Counted from the first letter of the stretch, positions 32,698-42,057 are shown. The stretch: 64,000 nt of DNA from Leifsonia sp. Root112D2 (GCF_001424905.1 NZ_LMCU01000001.1:1-64000); one strand, 5' to 3'. Numbers and translations are program-made. Notes: generated by a model not told the origin, from the letters alone.

Positions 32698-33396
32698 TTA
32701 CGACGCGGGAGGCAGCGACCAGTCGACCGGCGGGGCGCCCTGGTCGGCCAGCAGTGCGTTCGCCCTGCTGTATGGGCGCGAGCCGAAGAACCCCCTGCTG
32801 GCAGACAGCGGGCTCGGATGCGCGGACTCGATGATCGGCGTCGCACCCAGCAGCGGCTTCAGCGTGCCCGCATCCCGCCCCCACAGAATGGCCACGAGAG
32901 GGCCGTCCCGCTCGACGAGGGTGCGGATCGCGTGCTCGGTCACGGCCTCCCAGCCCTTGCCCCGGTGCGAGGCCGGGGCGCCGGGCCGCACCGTGAGCAC
33001 CCTGTTCAGGAGCATGACACCGTGCTCGGCCCATCCGGTGAGGTCCCCGTGCACAGGGGTCTCGACCCCGAGATCGCTGCGCAGCTCGGTGTACATATTC
33101 GCGAGACTGCGCGGCACCGGCCGCACATGCCTCTCGACAGCGAACGACAGTCCTATCGCGTGCCCCGGCGTCGGGTACGGATCCTGCCCGACGATCAGTA
33201 CGCGCACGGCCTCGAGCGGGTAGCCGAAGGCCCGCAACACGTTCGCGCCGGCGGGAAGGTATCCGTGCCCTGCGGCCGTCTCGGCACGCAGGAATTCCCC
33301 CATCTCATGGATGCGCGCCTCCACCGGAGCGAGTGCGCGCGCCCACCCGGCATCCATCGATCCGTCGGCCGCGAGTTCGGCAAGGGATTTCGGCAT
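32698..33396 (-). CDS. ung: Uracil-DNA glycosylase
   Basis: This 232-residue family 1 uracil-DNA glycosylase removes uracil from DNA for base-excision repair. The water-activating motif GQDPYPTPGHA contains D72, the leucine-intercalation loop is HPSPLSASRGFFG with H193, and LLNRVLTVRPGAP is the central family motif. Its length is at the usual 220-230. It begins nine bases after the phosphoribosyltransferase stop, so the two genes may be cotranscribed leftward. Confidence 0.92.
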   Translation of the reverse strand: MPKSLAELAADGSMDAGWARALAPVEARIHEMGEFLRAETAAGHGYLPAGANVLRAFGYPLEAVRVLIVGQDPYPTPGHAIGLSFAVERHVRPVPRSLANMYTELRSDLGVETPVHGDLTGWAEHGVMLLNRVLTVRPGAPASHRGKGWEAVTEHAIRTLVERDGPLVAILWGRDAGTLKPLLGATPIIESAHPSPLSASRGFFGSRPYSRANALLADQGAPPVDWSLPPAS

Positions 33397-33405
33397 CGCG
33401 CGGCG

Positions 33406-33930
33406 CTAGGCGTCGAGCCTGGTCTGCACGGGCGGCAGCGCCGACCAGGGAAAGGTAATCCACTGCGACGTCTTGCGCCAGGTGAAGTCGGGTTCGATCA
33501 CGCTCTGCGGCTTGCCGTAGAGACATACCGTGCGCACCTCGGCCCCACCGGCGCGCACCAGCTCGACGACCATGGCAAGGGTGCGGCCGGAGTCGGCAAC
33601 ATCGTCGACGAGCAGCACCCGTTTCGAGTGCAGCGCCGCCTCCTCCAGGAGCGGCGGAAGCAGCACGGGTTCCGGCAGCCGCTCGTCGATGCCGGTGTAG
33701 AACTCGACGTTCACGGCGCCGCAGCTCTTGACCCCCAGGGCGTACGACATCGCCCCGGCCAGCAGCAGGCCGCCGCGTGCGATGGCGAGAACGACATCCG
33801 GTTCGTAGCCGCTTTCGAGAACGGCGGATGCGAGATGCCTGGCCGCCTCGCCGAACTCCAGCCATCCGAGAACCTCTCGGTCACTCTCCGCAATGGTGTC
33901 TATTCCGGAGTCGTCAACGTCGAAGGCCAT
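33406..33930 (-). CDS. Phosphoribosyltransferase domain protein (XPRT-like)
   Basis: This 174-residue type I PRTase has the PRPP-binding loop VLLVDDVADSGRTLAM and the conserved SYALGVKSCGAVNVE region. The N-terminal LAIARGGLLLAGAMSYAL and the C-terminal WITFPWSALP resemble xanthine/hypoxanthine phosphoribosyltransferases of actinobacteria. The PRTase fold is firm; the base (hypoxanthine, xanthine or another) is not. It precedes ung on the minus strand with nine bases between them, and its start codon is near the divergent MFS gene region. Confidence 0.8.
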   Translation of the reverse strand: MAFDVDDSGIDTIAESDREVLGWLEFGEAARHLASAVLESGYEPDVVLAIARGGLLLAGAMSYALGVKSCGAVNVEFYTGIDERLPEPVLLPPLLEEAALHSKRVLLVDDVADSGRTLAMVVELVRAGGAEVRTVCLYGKPQSVIEPDFTWRKTSQWITFPWSALPPVQTRLDA

Positions 33931-34014
33931 GCACGTTAACGTACTCGCCCGAGGGGCGCGCGCGGGAGGGGAATTAGTGCTCCTTACGAGCTCAGCCCGT
34001 TGTACGATCCGAGC

Positions 34015-35481
34015 ATGACGTCAACGAAGACGGGCGTGGCCTCGGGCGCACGCGGCGCGATAGGCATCACCGCGGGCCTGATCGGCTGGCTGTTCCTGGT
34101 GGAGATCACCAGCGGCATCCTGCAGGGGTACTACGTGCCGCTCATTCCCGATCTGGTGAAGCATCTCGGCATCCACGACGCCGACTTCAACTGGTTCGAG
34201 GCGGCACAGCTGCTGCTCTCCGCGCTGGTGGTTCCGGTCATGGCAAAGCTCGGCGACATGTACGGACACAAGCGCATCCTGCTCGTCTCCACGGTGTTCA
34301 CTGCCGCGGCGAGTTGGTGGCTGACGATCGCCGGCGATTTCACCACCTTTCTCATCGCCTGGGCCTTGCAGGGCTTCTACGTGGTGTGGCTGCCGCTGGA
34401 GGTGGCGCTGATCTTCGAGCGCGGGAGACGCACGAAGATGGGAGCCTCCCGCACCCGCCGCGCGGCCGGGCTGCTCGTGGTGGCGCTGGAGGCGGGGGCG
34501 ATCATCGGCGCGCTCAGCAGCGGGCGGCTGTTCGGTGCGCTCGGTCACAACGTGACGCTCACGATGATGCTGCCAGCGATCGCCGTCACGCTCGTATTCT
34601 TCGCGATTCTGTTCGGAGTGCCCGAGTCGGAACCGCTGCCGGGGCGTCGCCTCGATCTCGTGGGCTTCGTGATTCTCACGCTCGCTCTGCTGCTCATCAC
34701 ATCGGGGCTCACCTTCCTGCGGTTGAACGGTCCCGGTGCCTGGTTCGTGTGGGCGCTCATCGTGGCGGGGCTCCTCATGCTCATCCCGTTCGGCCGGTAT
34801 GAGCTGAAGCAGGATGATCCGGCCATCGATCTGCGGGTGCTGCGCCAGCCATCCATGTGGCCGGTTCAGCTCACCGCGGGGCTCATCGGCATCAGCCTGC
34901 TGGGGGCGCAGGCGCCGCTGAGCACCTATGCGGGTACCAGCCGCTCCACTGGTTACGGGCTGGGACTGGATGCCTCGAGCATCTCGACGCTGATCGGTGC
35001 GTACCTGATCTCGATGATCGTCGGCGCGCTGCTGTTCCCGCTCGTCTCGCGACGGGCGAGCCCGCGGGTGGCGCTCATCATCGCCTCATTCCTGGTCGCG
35101 GCCGGCTACCTGCTCTTCATCCCGTTCCATCTGGAGACGTGGCAGGTGTTCGTCAATATGGCCATCGCGGGCATCGGATCGGGCGCCCTCGTCGGTGCGC
35201 TGCCCGCCGCAGCCGCCGCGGCCGCCCCGCGGGGACAAACCGGCATTGCCGCCGCACTCACGAACACGACCAAGACGGTGGGAGGCTCGTTTGCCTCGGC
35301 CGTCTTCGGGGTGGTTCTGGCCTCGGGCGCGCTCGCCGTCACGACCACCGCCGCGAGCCTCGTCGGCTACATGACGGTCTGGATCATCTGCGGCGTTGGC
35401 GCACTCGTGGCCGCGGTGCTGCTGTTCTTCGTGCCGAAACTCGCCTTCGCCGACGTAGACGCGGCTCCCGACCTCACTTGA
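34015..35481 (+). CDS. MFS transporter (14-TM type)
   Basis: This 488-residue major-facilitator protein has about 14 hydrophobic segments. The cytosolic loop GDMYGHKRILL (residues ~80-90) matches the MFS A-motif GxxxDRxGRR, and the DHA2-like length suggests a proton-coupled drug exporter. PAAAAAAAPRGQTGIAAALTN and KTVGGSFASAVFG lie in the later helices. ATG 34015 is preferred to the GTG-like starts upstream. Its stop overlaps the stop of the convergent SDR gene by eight bases. No regulator is adjacent and no substrate can be named. Confidence 0.8.
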   Translation: MTSTKTGVASGARGAIGITAGLIGWLFLVEITSGILQGYYVPLIPDLVKHLGIHDADFNWFEAAQLLLSALVVPVMAKLGDMYGHKRILLVSTVFTAAASWWLTIAGDFTTFLIAWALQGFYVVWLPLEVALIFERGRRTKMGASRTRRAAGLLVVALEAGAIIGALSSGRLFGALGHNVTLTMMLPAIAVTLVFFAILFGVPESEPLPGRRLDLVGFVILTLALLLITSGLTFLRLNGPGAWFVWALIVAGLLMLIPFGRYELKQDDPAIDLRVLRQPSMWPVQLTAGLIGISLLGAQAPLSTYAGTSRSTGYGLGLDASSISTLIGAYLISMIVGALLFPLVSRRASPRVALIIASFLVAAGYLLFIPFHLETWQVFVNMAIAGIGSGALVGALPAAAAAAAPRGQTGIAAALTNTTKTVGGSFASAVFGVVLASGALAVTTTAASLVGYMTVWIICGVGALVAAVLLFFVPKLAFADVDAAPDLT

Positions 35482-36268
35482 CGGCGAGCGGGCCCTTGTG
35501 CAGGCGGTATGAGGCGGCCTGGGCCACGGGCTTGACCACGATGAGATCGAGGTCAACGTGTGCGGGGCGCTCGAGCGCGCCCACGATCGTCTCGGCCACG
35601 TCCTCGGCCGTCAACGGGTTCTGCACGCCGTCATAGACGGCATCCGCCCGCTGCCTGTCGCCGCCGAACCGCACCAGCGAGAACTCCTCAGTGGCCACCA
35701 TGCCCGGCGCAACCTCCATCACGCGGATCGGCTCGCCGTTCAGTTCCAGCCGCAGCACCTCGGTGAGTGCGTGCGCCGCGAACTTGGCCGCGTTGTAGCC
35801 GCCGCCTCCCGGGTAGGCGGTGAGGCCGGCGGTGGAGGTGACGTTCACGATGTCGGCATGAGCGGCATCCGCGGATGCTGCCTCCCGCAGCAGCGGGAGC
35901 AGCGCACTCACCACGCGTTTGACGGCAAGAACATTGATCTCGTACATCCAGCGCCAGTCGTCGACCGAGGAGGCCTCGACGCTGTCGAGCCCGTGCGCAC
36001 CGCCGGCGTTATTGACCACCGCGTGTATGGGGCCGGTCGCCGCCAGATGATCGCGCAACGCATCCACCTGCTCCTGGCTGGTGAGATCGGCGACGAAGAC
36101 GGATGCCCCGGTCTCTTTCGCGAGCGCCTCCAGCTTTTCTGCGCGCCGGGCCACGGCCACGACGTCCCAGCCATGCCGACGTAGCAGTCGAGTGGTCGCG
36201 GCCCCGATTCCCGAGCTCGCGCCCGTCACTACCGCGCGCCGAGTGGTGGACGTGTTTTCGTGTGCCAT
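35474..36268 (-). CDS. Short-chain dehydrogenase/reductase
   Basis: This 264-residue classical SDR has VVTGASSGIGAATTRLLR at the N-terminus, ADLTSQEQV, NNAGGAHGLD, VTSTAGLTAYPG and the active-site YNAAKFAAHAL. GAPRs with VARRAEKLEAL after strand two favour NADP(H). Length and motifs match serine/3-hydroxy acid dehydrogenase-like (YdfG-type) enzymes. It is on the minus strand, convergent with the MFS gene and divergent from metY. The exact substrate is unknown. Confidence 0.82.
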   Translation of the reverse strand: MAHENTSTTRRAVVTGASSGIGAATTRLLRRHGWDVVAVARRAEKLEALAKETGASVFVADLTSQEQVDALRDHLAATGPIHAVVNNAGGAHGLDSVEASSVDDWRWMYEINVLAVKRVVSALLPLLREAASADAAHADIVNVTSTAGLTAYPGGGGYNAAKFAAHALTEVLRLELNGEPIRVMEVAPGMVATEEFSLVRFGGDRQRADAVYDGVQNPLTAEDVAETIVGALERPAHVDLDLIVVKPVAQAASYRLHKGPLAVK

Positions 36269-36428
36269 CCCCCCATTATTTCGTTTCTTCGCATGGTTTC
36301 AGCGCGCTCGTGGGTGGTTACGTCATATTGCGCGAGTATTGCCTCGGCGGCCGCAAGTGCCTACTGTCGGTCTGAGGCGCCCATACCCGCGCGCCGAGAC
36401 GCATCGAGAAAAAACCAGGAGAGAATCC

Positions 36429-37751
36429 ATGACCGACGCAGCTTCGTGGAAGTTCGAAACCAAGCAGATTCACACCGGGGCCGCACCGGACCCGACCACC
36501 AACTCCCGGGCGACGCCGATCTACCAGACCACCTCCTACGTGTTCAACAGTGCCGAGCACGCGCAGAACCTCTTTGCGCTGGCCGAATTCGGCAACATCT
36601 ACACGCGCATCCAGAACCCGACGACGGCCGTCGTGGAGGACCGCGTCGCGGCGCTCGAGGGCGGCACCGGTGGTCTCGTGCTCTCCTCCGGCATGTCCGC
36701 AACGACGTTCTCGGTGCTGAACATCGCCCAGGCCGGCGACCACATCGTCTCCTCGGCTGCCGTCTACGGCGGCACATACAATCTGTTCAAGTACACGCTG
36801 GCCAAGCTGGGCATCGAGACCACGTTCATCGAGGACCAGGACAGCGCCGATGAGTGGGCCGCGGCCATCCGCCCGAACACGAAGCTGCTCTTCGCCGAGA
36901 CCATCGGCAACCCGAAGATCAACGTGCTCGACATCGAGACGGTTGCCGATATCGCGCACTCACACGGCATTCCGCTCATCGTGGACAACACGATCGCCAC
37001 GCCGTACCTGATCCGCCCGCTCGAGCATGGCGCCGACATCGTCGTGCACGCCGCGACGAAGTTCCTCGGCGGCCACGGCACCGTGATCGCCGGCGTGATT
37101 GTCGACGGCGGAAAGTTCGAGTGGTCGAAGAACGTCGAGAAGTTCCCCGGCCTCACGCTGCCCGACCCCTCGTACCACGGCGCCAGCTATACGGCCGCGG
37201 TCGGCGACGGCCTGGCCTACATCATCAAGGCCCGTGTGCAGTTGCTGCGCGACCTGGGCTCGGCCATCGCCCCGGCCAGCTCGTGGCAGCTCATCCAGGG
37301 CATCGAGACCCTGTCGCTGCGCATCGAACGCCACGTGCAGAACGCGCAGGAGATCGCGGAGTGGCTCGAGAGCCACGACGATGTCGCGAGCGTCTCCTAC
37401 GCAGGCCTGCCGTCGAGCCCGTGGTACGCGCTGGCTAACAAGTACGCCCCCAAGGGCGTCGGCGCTGTGCTCTCCTTTGAGCTCAAGGGCGGGGTGGATG
37501 CCGGCCGCTCGCTGGTCGACAACCTCACCCTGTTCAGCCACCTGGCCAACATCGGTGACGTGCGCAGCCTCGTGATCCACCCGGCCTCCACGACGCACTC
37601 GCAGCTCTCCCCCGAGCAGCAGCTCACGGCCGGCGTCACGCCCGGTCTGGTGCGCCTGTCCATCGGTCTGGAGAACATCGACGACCTCAAGGCCGACCTG
37701 GAGGCCGGCCTCGCCGCGGCCCGGGCGACCGTGCAGGCCGCGCGCGCCTAG
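36429..37751 (+). CDS. metY: O-acetylhomoserine sulfhydrylase
   Basis: This 440-residue PLP enzyme of the Cys/Met metabolism family condenses O-acetylhomoserine with sulfide (or methanethiol) to form homocysteine (or methionine). Features are the N-terminal ETKQIHTGAAPDP, the ring-stacking SSAAVYGGTYNLFKYTL, ETIGNPKINVLDI, VDNTIATPYLIRP, and K211 as PLP lysine in VHAATKFLGGHGT. The C-terminal HPASTTHSQLSPEQQ is characteristic of MetY. AGGAGAG precedes ATG 36429. MetX, which makes its substrate, is encoded 2 kb downstream, beyond an ABC exporter module that is not part of the usual pair. The 160-bp leader holds no riboswitch that I recognise. Confidence 0.9.
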   Translation: MTDAASWKFETKQIHTGAAPDPTTNSRATPIYQTTSYVFNSAEHAQNLFALAEFGNIYTRIQNPTTAVVEDRVAALEGGTGGLVLSSGMSATTFSVLNIAQAGDHIVSSAAVYGGTYNLFKYTLAKLGIETTFIEDQDSADEWAAAIRPNTKLLFAETIGNPKINVLDIETVADIAHSHGIPLIVDNTIATPYLIRPLEHGADIVVHAATKFLGGHGTVIAGVIVDGGKFEWSKNVEKFPGLTLPDPSYHGASYTAAVGDGLAYIIKARVQLLRDLGSAIAPASSWQLIQGIETLSLRIERHVQNAQEIAEWLESHDDVASVSYAGLPSSPWYALANKYAPKGVGAVLSFELKGGVDAGRSLVDNLTLFSHLANIGDVRSLVIHPASTTHSQLSPEQQLTAGVTPGLVRLSIGLENIDDLKADLEAGLAAARATVQAARA

Positions 37752-37761
37752 CAACAGAACA

Positions 37762-37799
37762 ACAGAGGGGGCGGATGCGTGCGCATCCGCCCCCTCTGT
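37762..37799 (+). terminator. Strong hairpin terminator after metY
   Basis: A perfect 18-bp stem (37762-37779 pairs with 37782-37799, loop TG) starts nine bases after the metY stop. The stem is G/C-rich (ACAGAGGGGGCGGATGCG and its complement). No T-tract follows, which is common for actinobacterial hairpin terminators. Confidence 0.7.
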
Positions 37800-37857
37800 C
37801 GCCCCGCCCGTCCCGCCTCTGCCCCCTGCCCCCTGCCCCCTGCCCCCGGCTGGCATT

Positions 37858-37938
37858 CCACAACGACGGACTTTTGCAGTCATACGCTCCCGCGCAACAG
37901 CAAATTGGCCGGATTCGATGATTTTTCCGTCGTTTTGG
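37858..37938. repeat. 81-bp palindromic-ended element, copy 2
   Basis: Inverted relative to 27675-27755 and of identical length. The ends are CCACAACGACGGA and TCCGTCGTTTTGG. It lies between the metY hairpin and the ABC ATPase. Read as the reverse complement, its first 13 and last 13 bases equal those of copy 1 exactly, while the middle 55 bases differ. Confidence 0.65.
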
Positions 37939-38044
37939 ATCTCGCCGGGGCGGAGGTGATGGGTTCGCGCGACGGGCGTTTAGACTCAGCGTGACGGCCC
38001 CCAGCACTGCAGCGGGTGCGACCGCCCAGAGCGGAGAAGTCTCG

Positions 38045-38830
38045 ATGAGCGACGCGAGCCAAGCGGCACCACCCATGCTGAAGGTCGACGATCTGCGGGT
38101 GTCCTATGGCGATCACCTCGCTGTCAACGGCGTGAGTTTTCAGATCGAGCGCGGCGAGATCTTCGGCCTGCTCGGCCCCAACGGCGCCGGCAAGACGAGC
38201 ACGCTCAGCGCCGTCGAGGGCTTGGTGACACCGCAGTCAGGGCGATCGCTGATAGACGGAATCGACACGGCACGGCATCCGTTGGCCGCGAAGGCCCGGA
38301 TGGGCGTGCAACTGCAATCCTCCAGCTTCCAGTCGGAATTGACGATCCAGCAGATCGCCGGACTGTATGCGGGACTCTATGGTGTGCGACTCTCGAGCGA
38401 TCAGATTCGCGAGAGCATGCGCACCATCGGACTCGAGACCGAGCTCGGCAAACGCTTCAAACAGCTCTCCGGGGGGCAACAGCAGCGACTCGCCCTGTTC
38501 ATCGCCAGCATCCACGACCCGCTGCTGTTGCTGCTGGACGAGCCGACGGCGGGGCTGGATCCACAGTCGCGTCGCGCGCTGTGGCACCGCATCGAGCAAT
38601 TGCGCGACGCGGGGCGCAGCATCCTGCTGACCACGCACTCGATGGAGGAGGCACAGGCGGTCTGCGATCGCGTCGCGATCATCGATCACGGCGCTGTGCT
38701 CACCATCGGAACCCCGGCCGGATTGATAGACAAACACAAAGACGATCCGCGAGTTCTCAAGGCTGCGCACGGCGCGGTCACCCTGGAAGACGTGTTCATC
38801 GGACTGACGGGAAGTGAGATTCGTGACTGA
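38045..38830 (+). CDS. ABC-2 exporter ATP-binding protein
   Basis: This 261-residue ATPase is of the drug/antibiotic export type (DrrA-like). It has Walker A GPNGAGKTSTL, signature LSGGQQQRLAL, Walker B LLLLDEPTAGLDPQSR and switch-His TTHSMEEAQAV. GGAGAAG lies before ATG 38045. Its stop overlaps the start of the permease gene. The module is inserted between metY and metX, next to the 81-bp element. The cargo is unknown. Confidence 0.85.
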   Translation: MSDASQAAPPMLKVDDLRVSYGDHLAVNGVSFQIERGEIFGLLGPNGAGKTSTLSAVEGLVTPQSGRSLIDGIDTARHPLAAKARMGVQLQSSSFQSELTIQQIAGLYAGLYGVRLSSDQIRESMRTIGLETELGKRFKQLSGGQQQRLALFIASIHDPLLLLLDEPTAGLDPQSRRALWHRIEQLRDAGRSILLTTHSMEEAQAVCDRVAIIDHGAVLTIGTPAGLIDKHKDDPRVLKAAHGAVTLEDVFIGLTGSEIRD

Positions 38831-39611
38831 GGCAACGGCTTCGCCACCCACGCCTGTCGGCCGGAGAACGCTGGGCCTGGCACTGGGGTCACTTCTTCGT
38901 GCGGACGGCATCGTTCTGCTTCGCAACAGGGCATCCGGCTTTGTGGGCATCATTCTTCCGGTCATCATTGTCATCACCACGGGATTGACCGCGAAGAAGA
39001 CTGCGGCCCTCGGCGGCCCCGAGCTGACCATCGGCCTTGCCCTGACCATCGGGCTGATCACCCCGAGCCTGCTGGGCTACGCCGTCAGCATGGCCCAGGA
39101 TCGCCACGCCGGCGTTCTGCAGAGACTGCGCGTGACTCCTGCACCGAGTTGGATGATCATCACCAGCCGGCTCATCATCCAGTTGATCGCCAACCTGGTC
39201 ATGGCCGTCATTGTCGTCATCGTCGGCGTCATCCTGCACGGCCTGAGCCTGAACGTCGGGCAGTACCTGTTGGTCTTTGCCGTCGCGATCCTCGGTGCCG
39301 CCGTCTTTCTGGCGATCGGACAAGCCATCGTCGGCCTGGTGAACTCGACGGGCGCCGTCAACGCCATCTGCCGCATCCTGTTTCCCCTGTTGCTGCTGCT
39401 CGGGCTGCTCGGCGGAACCGGTCTGCTCGGCGACACCCTCAAAACCATTGCGGATTGGTCCCCCGTCGGTGCTCTGATGACGCTCTTCGCCGACGCCATG
39501 ATCACGCCGCCGTGGGGCAGCCAGGACACATACTCGCTCGTGGCCTGTGTCGCGTACATCATCGTGTTCGCCTTCGTGGGCATCCGCTGGTTCCGCTGGG
39601 ACCCCCGCTAG
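38823..39611 (+). CDS. ABC-2 type permease
   Basis: This protein of about 262 residues has six membrane segments of the ABC-2 family (IVLLRNRASGFVGIILPVII, TIGLITPSLLGYAVSMA, and LFPLLLLLGLLGG among them). GTG 38823 is proposed, overlapping the ATPase stop; GTG 38814 in the same frame is possible. It pairs with the ATPase as an exporter of DrrAB type. It ends 60 bp before metX. Confidence 0.78.
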   Translation: MTEATASPPTPVGRRTLGLALGSLLRADGIVLLRNRASGFVGIILPVIIVITTGLTAKKTAALGGPELTIGLALTIGLITPSLLGYAVSMAQDRHAGVLQRLRVTPAPSWMIITSRLIIQLIANLVMAVIVVIVGVILHGLSLNVGQYLLVFAVAILGAAVFLAIGQAIVGLVNSTGAVNAICRILFPLLLLLGLLGGTGLLGDTLKTIADWSPVGALMTLFADAMITPPWGSQDTYSLVACVAYIIVFAFVGIRWFRWDPR

Positions 39612-39670
39612 GCCCAGGGCGCCCCCGTAACATGTCGAGGGCAGCCCTCCACTACAGGCAGTATTGACGT

Positions 39671-40873
39671 ATGGATTGGCAGACATCCGCAGACACTGCG
39701 CCCTCGAGTTTCATCACGGACTCGCAGGTGCGTTCTCTGCTGGGCAAACCGCCCGTGAGCGGCGCGTGGCGCGAGTCCGACCCGGTCGGAGGGCGCCAGT
39801 TCGTGGGGCTCGGCGCCTTCGACTTCGAGGGCGGCGGCTCGTTGCAGTACGCCCGCGTCGCCTACGAGACCTTCGGTGAACTCTCCCTGGCCAAAGACAA
39901 TGCCCTGCTGGTGCTGCACGCCCTGACCGGAGACAGTCATGTGCTCGGCGCAGCCGGGGCAGGGCATCCGACCCCCGGCTGGTGGAACGGCATCGTCGGC
40001 CCTGGCCTTGCCGTCGACACCGACCGCTGGTTCGTGATAGTTCCGAACATGCTCGGGGGGTGCCAGGGAACAACCGGGCCCGCCTCACTCGCTCCCGACG
40101 GCTCCGAGTGGGGGGCACGTTTTCCCTTCACGACCATCCGCGACCAGGTGCGCGCCCACGCGTTGCTGGCGGATGCGCTCGGCATCGAGCGCTGGGCGGC
40201 AGTAATCGGCGGCTCCATGGGCGGCATGCATGCGCTGGAATGGGCCGTCTCGTATCCGGAGCGGGTGGAACGGGTCGCCATCATCGCGGCTCCTCCGCTA
40301 ACCACCGCAGACCAGATCGCCCTCAACTCGCTGCAGATCGAGGCGATTCAAACGGATCCGCTTTTTCGCGCCGGCCAGTACTACGAGGCCGAGGATGGCG
40401 ACGGTCCGCACCGCGGGCTCGCCCTGGCCCGTCGAATGGCCCTGGTGAACTATCGCAGCCCTGCCGAACTCAACGAACGATTTGCGCGCAGTTGGCAGAG
40501 CGAGATCAGCCCGCTTGGGCGCGGCGGTCGCTTCGCCGTGGAGTCGTATCTCGACTTTCACGGCAACAAGTTCACGCGTCGCTTCGACGCCAACAGCTAC
40601 ATCACGCTCGTTCAGGCCATGAACTCGCACGACATCGGTCGTGACCGCGGCGGCGTCGAGGCGGCGCTCGGCCGCGCCACCGCCCGCGCCCTCATCGTGG
40701 GCATCGATAGCGACCGGTTGTTCCCCGTCGAGGGCCAGGTTGCCATTGCGGCTCAGTTGCGCGGCAATATCGACGGTTCCTCGGCGGTGGTAATAGAGTC
40801 AGGGTTCGGGCATGATGGCTTCCTGATCGAGAACGAATTGGTCGGGCGAGAACTGAGCCGTCTGCTGGAGTAA
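39671..40873 (+). CDS. metX: Homoserine O-acetyltransferase
   Basis: This 400-residue alpha/beta-hydrolase-fold enzyme activates homoserine with acetyl-CoA for methionine synthesis. The nucleophile elbow is IGGSMGGMHALEWA (S182), with ARVAYETFGELS, HALTGDSHV and NMLGGCQGTTGP upstream, and the Asp-His partners in VGIDSDRLFP and ESGFGHDGFL. The GGCQG and GSMGG sequences match MetX rather than homoserine succinyltransferase. It feeds metY, located upstream. Position and length are typical. The two-component genes follow 20 bp later and may be read through from here. Confidence 0.9.
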   Translation: MDWQTSADTAPSSFITDSQVRSLLGKPPVSGAWRESDPVGGRQFVGLGAFDFEGGGSLQYARVAYETFGELSLAKDNALLVLHALTGDSHVLGAAGAGHPTPGWWNGIVGPGLAVDTDRWFVIVPNMLGGCQGTTGPASLAPDGSEWGARFPFTTIRDQVRAHALLADALGIERWAAVIGGSMGGMHALEWAVSYPERVERVAIIAAPPLTTADQIALNSLQIEAIQTDPLFRAGQYYEAEDGDGPHRGLALARRMALVNYRSPAELNERFARSWQSEISPLGRGGRFAVESYLDFHGNKFTRRFDANSYITLVQAMNSHDIGRDRGGVEAALGRATARALIVGIDSDRLFPVEGQVAIAAQLRGNIDGSSAVVIESGFGHDGFLIENELVGRELSRLLE

Positions 40874-40893
40874 GTGACTGTCGAAGGGGGCCC

Positions 40894-42057
40894 ATGCCGC
40901 GCATCCTCAAGGAGCGTGACCGCCTTCTCGCGCAGACGGCCCGCAATGTCGGCCTCATGGCGGTACTCGCCGCGGTGCTCTGCCTGAGCCTGCCCGAATC
41001 GCTGCCGCTCGAGCTCTACCTCATTTCCGTGGCGTGCCTGCTTGGCATCGCGCTCGCACTATGGCTGCTGCCGCGGGGGCACACGGTGTCTCTGGCTCTC
41101 GTAATCGGAGTGCTTGGCGTTGTCGTGGTGCTGCTTCCGATCCTCTCGCCCCAGGGCACAAATGTTGCGGTCTTTGGTGCCATGGCCGTCGTCTCGGGCG
41201 GCTGCGTCGCATCCGTCTCTATCGTGCTTCTCGCGAGCCCGCGCTACTACGGCGTCGCAGCGCTGCTCTTCGCGGCGTCAACATTTTCGCTCGTCGTCAC
41301 GCAGTTGGAGACGAAAAGCTTTCCACCCGAACCCGTTGCCCTAACTATCGCGGGGTGGCTGGTCTGCGGCATCTGTGGCGTGTGGCTGGGGCGCACGGTC
41401 ACGCAAACCCTCAAACGCATCGAGAGCGCGAGCCGTGCATACAACGCGGAACGTCGCGCCACCGAGACAGAGGCGCGTCGTCGCCAGGGCGCCCGACTTC
41501 TTCACGACACGGTGCTCGCGACGTTGACGCTGCTCGCCCATTCCGGCGTCGGTGTCAGCGCGAATGCCCTGCGCGAACAGGCTGCCGAGGATGCTGCCCT
41601 GCTGCGCCAATTGCGTCTCGGGTACACACCCACACCATCCTCCTCCGGGGATTACAAGCTTCAGCCCGTGGAGGAGTCGACCCTGGGCAACACGCTGCGC
41701 TCGGTCAAGGCGCGCTTCGAACGTCTCGGCCTCGAGGTCAACTGGCATGGCACCGGGCAGGTTCTGCTGCCCAGCGAAATTCTTGACGCCTTTCTCCTCG
41801 CCCTTGCCGAATGCCTCGAGAATGTACGCAGGCACGCCCGCGTCAACGAGGCGCACGTGACCATCACCGACGACGACACCACCGTGCGGGCCATGGTGAC
41901 GGATGCCGGCATCGGCTTCACGCTGGACTCCATCGACGACGAACGGCTGGGATTCACGGAGTCGATCGTGGCACGGCTTCGCGATGTCGGCGGGAACGCC
42001 CGGCTCTTCTCATCACCGGGATCGGGAACGACAGTGGTGCTGGAGGTACCGAAGTGA
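40894..42057 (+). CDS. Membrane sensor histidine kinase, NarL-type
   Basis: This 387-residue kinase has about six N-terminal membrane segments (residues ~20-170), a dimerisation/phosphoacceptor region with ARLLHDTVLATLTLL (H204; the HisKA_3 HD box) and a HATPase domain: AECLENVRRHARVNEAHV (N box), VTDAGIGFTLD (G1) and GSGTTVVLEVP (G2). The membrane part probably senses an envelope signal. It is the first of three tightly linked genes: its TGA overlaps the GTG of the next. Confidence 0.85.
   Translation: MPRILKERDRLLAQTARNVGLMAVLAAVLCLSLPESLPLELYLISVACLLGIALALWLLPRGHTVSLALVIGVLGVVVVLLPILSPQGTNVAVFGAMAVVSGGCVASVSIVLLASPRYYGVAALLFAASTFSLVVTQLETKSFPPEPVALTIAGWLVCGICGVWLGRTVTQTLKRIESASRAYNAERRATETEARRRQGARLLHDTVLATLTLLAHSGVGVSANALREQAAEDAALLRQLRLGYTPTPSSSGDYKLQPVEESTLGNTLRSVKARFERLGLEVNWHGTGQVLLPSEILDAFLLALAECLENVRRHARVNEAHVTITDDDTTVRAMVTDAGIGFTLDSIDDERLGFTESIVARLRDVGGNARLFSSPGSGTTVVLEVPK

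Noticed and set aside
36269..36428. SAM riboswitch before metY
   Set aside because: No known SAM aptamer pattern (including the SAM-IV type used in actinobacteria) is visible in this leader.
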